This document shows, in pieces, positions 6,461 to 10,801 of a stretch of DNA of 10,801 nucleotides. Under the pieces are notes generated by a model. The model did not search any database. It was not told the origin of the DNA and was given only the letters and a program-made list of their open reading frames with translations. The stretch is from Thermoplasmatota archaeon (GTDB taxonomy: Archaea > Thermoplasmatota > E2 > DHVEG-1): assembly GCA_022866015.1 (NCBI GenBank), contig JALHTX010000392.1, forward strand, positions 1 to 10,801. The letters are read 5' to 3'. Position 1 is the first letter of the stretch; the number at the start of each line of letters is the position of its first letter. A program made the translations under genes and the position numbers.

Positions 6461-6955
6461 TTATATTTTTTCTAACCAATCCTCTTTCCAAAATACGTAA
6501 CAATTTCTATCACATCTAGGCATTAGATTTCCCTGTTTTCCTGAGCAATGAACATCCTCAAGGAGTACAATATTCCTAGTTTTGTACATTTTTGCTCCAC
6601 GTTCGTCAAAGAAATAATTCACTTTCTTTAATATCTTATGTTGACTCCTGCAATACTGCCACATTTCATCCATGAAAAAACACCCGTCTAACTTATTATT
6701 ACTATCTAGAGTTTTCAGGATTTGTTCTTTGGAACGAACCCTAACAAGATCTCCTGGTTTTAAATCACTCATAGTGGGAGAAGGTAAATCTTGTGAATCC
6801 TTATTCTGTGAAAAAATTTTCTTTGTTTTAAATTTTCTTGTTTCCTGAATAAAGAGAAATATTCCACTGATTCGTAATACATTTCCGAAATTTTTTTTGA
6901 TTTTAAGGGAAGCATCATCAACTCCCATCTCTTTAATTGTTTTTATTTGACACAT
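6461..6955 (-). CDS. Conserved Cys-rich protein (GDLVRV...FWKEDWL family)
   Basis: Residues 62-164 form a recognisable conserved domain whose family name I cannot give. It has GDLVRVRSKEQIL (68-80), TLD.NNKLDGC.FMDEM..YC (82-102), VLLEDVHCSG (130-139) and a closing C..NCYVFWKEDWLEKI (148-164). Similar proteins occur in bacterial polysaccharide, peptide and natural-product loci, to my recollection usually with the same Cys pattern. Cys92, Cys102, Cys137, Cys148 and Cys152 with His106 or His136 could bind zinc or an iron centre. The first strand looks like an SH3/KOW-type barrel; that is a guess. The N-terminal 60 residues are basic and variable. A GTGA ribosome site (6959-6963) precedes ATG6955. 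It is the first gene of the operon that ends with the radical SAM enzyme, which makes it a candidate partner or accessory of that enzyme. Confidence 0.75.
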   Translation of the reverse strand: MCQIKTIKEMGVDDASLKIKKNFGNVLRISGIFLFIQETRKFKTKKIFSQNKDSQDLPSPTMSDLKPGDLVRVRSKEQILKTLDSNNKLDGCFFMDEMWQYCRSQHKILKKVNYFFDERGAKMYKTRNIVLLEDVHCSGKQGNLMPRCDRNCYVFWKEDWLEKI

Positions 6956-7035
6956 AGGATCACATTAATTTTTTTCTATTTTTCATATACTGTACATTTT
7001 TTCCCGTTATATACGTTATATACCTTCATTATGTA
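6956..7035 (-). promoter_or_regulatory. Promoter region with tandem CGTTATATA repeat
   Basis: CGTTATATA is repeated head to tail at 7005-7013 and 7014-7022. Read on the minus strand this gives TATATAACG twice, two possible TATA boxes about 50-65 bases before ATG6955. A leader of about 30 bases with the GTGA site fits. The repeat could also bind a regulator. Confidence 0.4.
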
Positions 7036-8244
7036 TTATTTCATATATAAAAAATGTTTTTTAATTCCAGCAAATATTTTTCCTCTTATTGAATCATCTT
7101 GAAAAGGATATTTACACTTCCTTAGAATCTTTAAAAAAATATAATTTATAGTTGGAAGAACTTTCCGATTATAAATAATAATATTATTTATTTTCCTTGT
7201 TTGCTTTCCAAAAATTTTTTGATAATGATAATACGGACCATAAAAATCAATTTTAACAATTTTTTTCTCTGTAAATAGTTTTTCAAAAACTCGATAAAAC
7301 AATACATTTGATGGAGAAAACGCAGAAAATGCATTTGAATAACCAATTTTAATCAAATAAAGAATCCCATGGTCAATAACCGCATAAATTCCAGCGACAT
7401 ATTCATTATTTACTTTCAAAAAATATAACCGGAACTTATCCTCCCGAGCAAGATTTAAGGCTAATTTTTGATAGAACTCACCATAATAAGAACGCTTTAA
7501 AGAGGTCTGCCCGGTTCCCTTCCACCCACTATCTTCAATCTCATAGAAACACGATAAGCCCGCTTCAATTTCCTGCGGTTCCTTAATTTCCACCAGCATT
7601 ACTATCCCTTGTTCATCCAACCGTCGACATTTTCTTGTAAGTTCTCTAATATCTTTACTATCTAGATCATTTTTTATATAATCCTCGAATTCTCTATGGC
7701 AATCAATAACAAGCGTATTTGTTTCGCTTTCGTCAATTTTGTAATATTTTTTAACAATTGATTTAAAAACTTTTAAAAATTTTTCATCTTCAGCTATAGA
7801 ATATATATTAATAATATCCCATTTCCTTCTTTTTTCTTTAAGATATTTAAAAAATATTTCAAAAATTACCTCCGGGTTTTCTTCAGGATCTATAAGAAAA
7901 TAATAAAATCCAATCAGATATTCATCTTTCACTAACAATTCTCTTAATAATAAAAAACTAAAATATTTTTTTATTTCAAAAGTAAACGGAAAAATTGCAA
8001 CAATTTTATTATTTTCATTTTTTATAACATAGATCTCCATTTTTACTTTATTAAAATTCTTGATAATTAGTTCATAATAGATTCTGAATACTTCAAATGA
8101 GAAAAGAAGAGGTATTTCCTGTCTCAAATTAAATATTCGCTCCCAATCACTTTTTATTTCAGAAAGTTTTTCAAATGTTTCAATTTTATCAATGATATAT
8201 TTATGATTATTTATATTGACTAAAGTTTTTTTAAACTCATCCAT
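7036..8244 (-). CDS. CelD/FemAB-type GNAT acyltransferase
   Basis: This 402-residue protein has the double-GNAT layout of the BcsL/CelD (Acetyltransf_6) group. The N-terminal half (about 16-170) is less conserved. The C-terminal half contains the basic IRELTRKCRRLDEQGI helix (199-214), DSGWKGTGQTS (238-248), the strand LYFLKVNNEYVAGIYAVID (273-291), the SPSNVLFYRVFE helix (310-321) and KIDFYGPYYHYQKIFG (331-346). Members transfer acyl or aminoacyl groups to sugars or polymers, often in exopolysaccharide loci; the donor and acceptor here are unknown. The start overlaps the GNAT stop by 8 bases (ATGGATGA) with AAAGGGG 11 bases upstream, so the pair is co-translated. It is soluble without signal or membrane segment, hence probably acts in the cytoplasm on a lipid-linked intermediate. 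Confidence 0.82.
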   Translation of the reverse strand: MDEFKKTLVNINNHKYIIDKIETFEKLSEIKSDWERIFNLRQEIPLLFSFEVFRIYYELIIKNFNKVKMEIYVIKNENNKIVAIFPFTFEIKKYFSFLLLRELLVKDEYLIGFYYFLIDPEENPEVIFEIFFKYLKEKRRKWDIINIYSIAEDEKFLKVFKSIVKKYYKIDESETNTLVIDCHREFEDYIKNDLDSKDIRELTRKCRRLDEQGIVMLVEIKEPQEIEAGLSCFYEIEDSGWKGTGQTSLKRSYYGEFYQKLALNLAREDKFRLYFLKVNNEYVAGIYAVIDHGILYLIKIGYSNAFSAFSPSNVLFYRVFEKLFTEKKIVKIDFYGPYYHYQKIFGKQTRKINNIIIYNRKVLPTINYIFLKILRKCKYPFQDDSIRGKIFAGIKKHFLYMK

Positions 8245-8395
8245 ATGGAACGTACCCCTTTATTATTTTACCTTTCGTAAAAAATGAAAAATTCCAAGGA
8301 GATTTTGCTATTAGAATAGAAAACCCAAACAATCTAATATTTCTTATATATTTTACTTTTTTAAACCCCATTTTTTCATATGCACTTATCGAAGC
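8227..8395. repeat. Diverged direct repeat, copy 2
   Basis: This is the partner of 6236-6400. Here it lies in the 3' end of the complete GNAT gene and runs through the AAAGGGG ribosome site into the first codons of the CelD-type gene. Because this GNAT is complete, this copy is more likely to preserve the ancestral arrangement. Confidence 0.7.
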
Positions 8396-8872
8396 TTTAT
8401 TCCATGGAGGAATATGACATCCAACTTTAGTATACCCTTGGGATTTGACAAATTTATTAGCTTGTGAAATAAGATACTTAGCCACACCTTTTTCTCGCAT
8501 TTCCTCTAAAACATATGTATCATAAATAAAAGCCATTCCCTCAGGTAATTGGATTACTCTGTTATAATCAACAATATAAGGATTATTAAAACCTATTTTT
8601 ATACATCCAATTGTCTCTCCATTAGTACGGACAGACGGCCAGCAATGGTTATATGTAAGAGCAGCCGTAATTTCTTGGGGATTTGTCACCCAGCTCTCCT
8701 TCTGTTTCTTTAACCACTCTATTGTTTGACTAGTAGAATTCATATCAATCTCAACGGGGATTTTTGCTTGATAATCTATCAATTCTCCAGTTAAATCCTT
8801 TTCAAACCAAATCGCACGGTTAGTTGTGAATATAAACCTTAAAAATTTTCCTATCAATCGCTTTAGCGGCAT
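8237..8872 (-). CDS. GNAT family N-acetyltransferase
   Basis: The GNAT core occupies roughly residues 85-172 of 211. Motif A is FIYDTYVLEEMREKGVAKYL (115-134) with the pyrophosphate loop R-x-x-G-x-A at 126-131; motif B is NKASISAYEKMGFKKV (158-173). The N-terminal 80 residues include an amphipathic, aromatic-rich stretch (LIGKFLRFIFTTNRAIWF, 6-23) that may touch the membrane, and the C-terminal tail (175-211) is shared with the remnant at 6445-6239. The acceptor amine is unknown; an amino sugar or amino acid on a surface glycan is plausible given the deacetylase and FemAB-like neighbours. The start lies 8 bases after a 36-codon ORF with only a weak GGGTTT site, so coupling is likely, and its stop overlaps the CelD-type gene. 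Confidence 0.85.
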   Translation of the reverse strand: MPLKRLIGKFLRFIFTTNRAIWFEKDLTGELIDYQAKIPVEIDMNSTSQTIEWLKKQKESWVTNPQEITAALTYNHCWPSVRTNGETIGCIKIGFNNPYIVDYNRVIQLPEGMAFIYDTYVLEEMREKGVAKYLISQANKFVKSQGYTKVGCHIPPWNKASISAYEKMGFKKVKYIRNIRLFGFSILIAKSPWNFSFFTKGKIIKGYVPYG

Positions 8873-8880
8873 ATTAAACC

Positions 8881-8991
8881 CTAAATAAATGAATTTATTT
8901 CATTTTTGAGATATATTTGTATTCCTTTGTTAAGATGTAGTATATATCTAAGATAAAATTTGTTTAATTCCTTGTTAAAATCTACCATCAT
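8881..8991 (-). CDS. 36-residue coupled ORF, possible GNAT N-terminal remnant
   Basis: The frame starts MMVDFNKELNKFYLRYIL and ends in NSFI. Its ATG overlaps the stop of the FemAB-like gene as TAATG, with AGGT a few bases before, and its TAG lies 8 bases before the GNAT start, so ribosomes would pass through it. KELNKFYLRYILHLNKGI can be aligned with KRLIGKFLRFIFTTNRAI near the start of the complete GNAT (shared K-L-KF-LR-I-N-I). It may therefore be a truncated N-terminus left by duplication. The similarity is short and could be chance. The last codons contain a perfect 8-base inverted repeat (8883-8890 and 8893-8900) next to the GNAT start. Confidence 0.45.
   Translation of the reverse strand: MMVDFNKELNKFYLRYILHLNKGIQIYLKNEINSFI
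8883..8900. repeat. Perfect 18-base palindrome before the GNAT gene
   Basis: AAATAAAT (8883-8890), GA, ATTTATTT (8893-8900). It lies 11 bases upstream of ATG8872, inside the end of the small coupled ORF. It could be an operator or an RNA hairpin, but the pure A/T composition makes chance occurrence fairly easy. Confidence 0.35.
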
Positions 8992-9767
8992 TATACCTGC
9001 CTACCTAAATTTTTTAAACCATAAATATAACTTATGAGTCTAAAAATCTTTGAATAAATTTTTTGATATGAATAACAAGTTACTACCTTACCACCTACAG
9101 CTAATTTGTAATTATTAATACCTGCTTTCCAGGTATCTTTTGCTACTTCTTCTTCAGACCAAATTCCACTCATATCATACTCTCTTATATCTTTTTCTTT
9201 TGCATATTTTATTATCTCCCAATCAATTAAACGATCAGCACAAGATATTATTTTCTTTTTATTATCGTCTGCATCTAATCTTTTTGAACCACTTAACAAA
9301 GATTCAATATGAGAACCATCTTCCAAGCATAGAGTTCCTACTAACATTTCACCATTATATTCAGCTACAAATAAAGTACCATTCTTTTTCATAGATTCAA
9401 GGGTTGTTGATCCCACTCCAAATACATTAAATAAAGATTTTATACCTTTTTTTTTTATAAATAATCGATACATCTGAAAAAACTTATCATACTCCTCATT
9501 TTTCCGAATTCTAATGCCAATGTCTTGTGCATGATTTATCCGGTATCTAACTTGTTTTTTATCCATATTCTGCCAAATAGTATCCAAATTCTGAGTTAAA
9601 TCTATAACAATAGTTAATTCCTTTTTACGAGTAAATCCTTTAACATCAACTTTATTTTTACAATATTGGAATTTTAGAAAATCGCAATCATCCATATCAT
9701 ATGGTATATCTGAGAAATGAACTTCTCTGATATTGAACATTAAAATTTTTTTATCAATTGTTTGCAT
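8991..9767 (-). CDS. FemAB-like acyl/aminoacyl transferase
   Basis: This 258-residue protein shows signatures of the FemAB/MurM side of the GNAT fold. IWQNMDKKQVRYRINHAQDI (64-83) plus GIRI gives the basic helix followed by strand typical of the second GNAT half. After it come TLFVAEYNGEMLVGTLCLED (131-150) and YDMSGIWSEEEVAKDTWKAG (197-216), equivalent to the (Y/F)D-x-GGI...F-K-x-G segment. Bacterial relatives add amino acids from aminoacyl-tRNA to peptidoglycan precursors, but relatives in polysaccharide loci have other acceptors. An archaeon has no murein, so the acceptor should be a glycan or peptide of another sort. At 258 residues it is shorter than classical FemABX proteins (about 340-420) and lacks most of the first GNAT half. 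No clear Shine-Dalgarno precedes ATG9767; AT-rich TATA candidates at 9793-9810 suggest a leaderless transcript. It heads the acyltransferase operon. Confidence 0.8.
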   Translation of the reverse strand: MQTIDKKILMFNIREVHFSDIPYDMDDCDFLKFQYCKNKVDVKGFTRKKELTIVIDLTQNLDTIWQNMDKKQVRYRINHAQDIGIRIRKNEEYDKFFQMYRLFIKKKGIKSLFNVFGVGSTTLESMKKNGTLFVAEYNGEMLVGTLCLEDGSHIESLLSGSKRLDADDNKKKIISCADRLIDWEIIKYAKEKDIREYDMSGIWSEEEVAKDTWKAGINNYKLAVGGKVVTCYSYQKIYSKIFRLISYIYGLKNLGRQV

Positions 9768-9861
9768 CCATTTCTTTTATAAATTATTTAGTACATATAT
9801 TTTTTTATATTACAAATAATACTTGATTGAAATATATAATAATATATTTATTAAGAACTGA
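9768..9861 (-). promoter_or_regulatory. AT-rich promoter region of the acyltransferase operon
   Basis: Nearly all A/T. Read on the minus strand, AATATAAAAAAATATATG (9793-9810) contains TATA-like sequence about 25-40 bases before ATG9767, enough for a leaderless or very short-leader transcript. The far end is the breakpoint at which the ftsY fragment begins. Confidence 0.4.
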
Positions 9862-10062
9862 AGGTGTTTCAACGAAGTATGCGGAATCGATGGAGTAATA
9901 CTTACAAAAATAGATACAGATGCAAAAGGTGGTAGTGCCCTTAGCGTCGCTTATACTATTGGTAAACCACTACTATTCATCGGTATTGGTCAAAAATATG
10001 AGGACCATATTCCTTTTGACCCTGAATGGATGATAAAAAACATTTTTGGAAAAGAAGAATAA
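9862..10062 (+). pseudogene. ftsY: ftsY 3' fragment (SRP receptor C-terminus)
   Basis: The 66 codons start abruptly after an in-frame TGA (9859-9861) and read RCFNEVCGIDGVILTKIDTD, then DAKGGSALS, KPLLFIGIGQ and IPFDPEWM-IF-GKEE to a TAA. These are the last GTPase motifs of FtsY: the TK-D base-recognition motif (here LTKIDTDAKGG), the closing G5 loop FIGIGQ and the family's terminal PFDPEW. The P-loop, DTAGR and GDALAGND segments are absent, and upstream DNA shows no trace of them in any frame. No in-frame ATG or GTG lies at its beginning. An organism needs one complete ftsY, so an intact copy must lie elsewhere; this piece is a partial duplication or a displaced 3' end. It cannot work as an SRP receptor. 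Confidence 0.85.
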
Positions 10063-10183
10063 AATATCTAATTTTTAACACTTTTTTTAATTACGATAAC
10101 AAATGTAAAGAAACAGGGCTAGACATGTACAACAACACCTTTTAAACCCTTATTACAAAATAGTATTCGAGGAGCGATAAAAA
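10063..10183 (+). promoter_or_regulatory. T-rich end of ftsY fragment and promoter of the next operon
   Basis: A run of seven T near 10083-10090 follows the ftsY fragment and may end its transcripts. CTTTTAAACCC (about 10138-10148) is TATA-like, predicting a start near 10170. GAGGAG at 10169-10174 is a strong ribosome site 9 bases before ATG10184. Confidence 0.45.
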
Positions 10184-10297
10184 ATGATGATAGTTGGTCA
10201 AATCTCAAACGAACAAGAAGCAAAAGAAATGGAAGATATGGCAAAATGCCTAGTTGTTGGAAATAGAGCAAGAGCTCTAGCAGCAAAAATAAAATAA
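10184..10297 (+). CDS. 37-residue protein of unknown function
   Basis: The frame reads MMIVGQISNEQEAKEMEDMA and ends NRARALAAKIK. A strong GAGGAG site 9 bases before, a TATA-like box further up, and the next gene's own AGGAGG site 22 bases later support real translation. The middle is a predicted amphipathic helix rich in Glu, Lys and Met with one Cys. No family is recognised. It might be a small protein in its own right, the end of a longer ancestral gene now lost (it lies next to another truncated gene), or a leader for the glycosyltransferase. A repeated MM start is also seen in the 36-codon ORF, probably without meaning. Confidence 0.55.
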   Translation: MMIVGQISNEQEAKEMEDMAKCLVVGNRARALAAKIK

Positions 10298-10319
10298 AAA
10301 AATAGGAGGAACTATAAAA

Positions 10320-10801
10320 ATGAATAATAAAAAAAATAATACCACACTTGCAATAATTCCATGTTATAACGAAGCAACAACTATTGGTAGTATTGTTCTA
10401 AAGGTTAAAAATCACGTAGATAAAGTTTTAGTTATCGATGATGGTAGTATCGATGATACCGCCAAAATAGCAAAAGCCGCAGGGGCACAAGTTATTTCAC
10501 ATAAAAAAAATTATGGGAAAAGTACAGCTATAAAAAATGGTTTCAAATATGAGTTAGAGAAAAATTATGATTATATAGTAACTATCGATGGCGATGGACA
10601 ACATAACCCAGATGAAATACCATCCGTTTTAAAAATTTTAAAAAATAACGGTAATGATATAATTGTAGGTTTCAGATCTGGTAATGGTACAGAAATGCCG
10701 GGTTGGAGAAAAATAGGGAAAAATATATTAGATTATACAACTAGTTTTGGCAACGGTGGATATGTTACTGATAGCCAGAATGGTTTTCGTGCATTTAATA
10801 A
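10320..10801 (+). CDS. Family 2 glycosyltransferase, DPM1/GtrB-like (partial, 3' end missing)
   Basis: About 160 residues are visible before the window ends. They show the GT2 pattern: AIIPCYNEATTIGSIV (11-26), VLVIDDGSIDDT (36-47) for nucleotide binding, HKKNYGKSTAIKNGF (61-75), and TIDGDGQHNPDEI (88-100) with the metal-binding D-x-D (Asp90, Asp92). It continues to DSQNGFRAFN (151-160), the acceptor-side segment of dolichol-phosphate mannosyl/glucosyltransferase-like enzymes. Such proteins move a sugar from a nucleotide donor to a polyprenyl phosphate, supplying surface-glycan or N-glycan assembly. AGGAGG at 10304-10309 precedes ATG10320 by ten bases. Whether C-terminal membrane segments follow cannot be seen. 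It fits the surface-polysaccharide theme of the window and is probably co-transcribed with the 37-codon gene. Confidence 0.9.
   Translation, partial: MNNKKNNTTLAIIPCYNEATTIGSIVLKVKNHVDKVLVIDDGSIDDTAKIAKAAGAQVISHKKNYGKSTAIKNGFKYELEKNYDYIVTIDGDGQHNPDEIPSVLKILKNNGNDIIVGFRSGNGTEMPGWRKIGKNILDYTTSFGNGGYVTDSQNGFRAFN

Noticed and set aside
9140..9394. 84-codon plus-strand frame opposite the FemAB-like gene
   Set aside because: No ribosome site, His/Leu-rich low-complexity product typical of an antisense frame.
9793..9861. Further upstream remains of ftsY (GTPase motifs) in another frame
   Set aside because: No trace of the GDALAGND or DTAGR segments in any plus-strand frame; the stretch is almost pure A/T.
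1..10801. CRISPR array or tandem direct-repeat array
   Set aside because: No regularly spaced repeat of 20 or more bases was seen; only short AT-rich repeats and the single diverged GNAT-tail duplication.

Overview
The window looks like an AT-rich archaeal chromosome, probably from the Thermoplasmatota or a related euryarchaeal lineage; the exact group cannot be fixed from sequence alone. The evidence is a DUF1616 membrane protein (a largely archaeal family), extracytoplasmic domains dense in N-glycosylation sequons, an archaeal-type FtsY tail, TATA-like boxes about 25-45 bases upstream of several genes, and GGTGA/GGAG ribosome binding sites used with ATG and TTG starts. No rRNA, tRNA or CRISPR array was seen.

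Layout from left to right. Bases 1-94 hold the last 30 codons of a DDE/integrase-type transposase in distinctly more GC-rich DNA, followed by a gene-poor stretch. On the minus strand (842-348) lies a membrane-anchored rhodanese-like protein that lacks the usual catalytic cysteine. Diverging from it is a plus-strand cluster (1037-3613): a two-TM protein of unknown function, a small three-TM protein, a DUF1616 protein with a heavily sequon-marked outer domain, and a DUF457/YdjM-like membrane protein with a His/Asp metal-site pattern. A 33-codon gene with its own promoter and terminator (3711-3812) and a polysaccharide deacetylase with a TTG start (3969-4946) follow.

From 9767 down to 5098 everything runs on the minus strand, in two closely packed sub-operons. 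The upstream one is a FemAB-like acyltransferase, a 36-codon ORF coupled through TAATG, a complete GNAT acetyltransferase, and a CelD/FemAB-type acyltransferase overlapping it by 8 bases. The downstream one is a Cys-rich conserved protein, a C-terminal remnant of a second GNAT, and a radical SAM/SPASM enzyme overlapping that remnant by 14 bases. The GNAT 3' end plus the first codons of the next gene is present twice (about 6236-6400 and 8227-8395), so these sub-operons share an ancestral duplication or recombination.

To the right, a 66-codon C-terminal piece of ftsY stands without the rest of its gene, then a 37-codon ORF and the start of a DPM1/GtrB-like family 2 glycosyltransferase that runs off the window.

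Taken together this is an accessory cell-surface or exopolysaccharide region: a glycosyltransferase, a sugar deacetylase, four acyltransferase genes or remnants, a radical SAM enzyme and surface membrane proteins. It lies between a transposase remnant and a displaced piece of a core gene, which fits an island or a rearrangement hot spot. The pathway itself is inferred from context; no product can be named.
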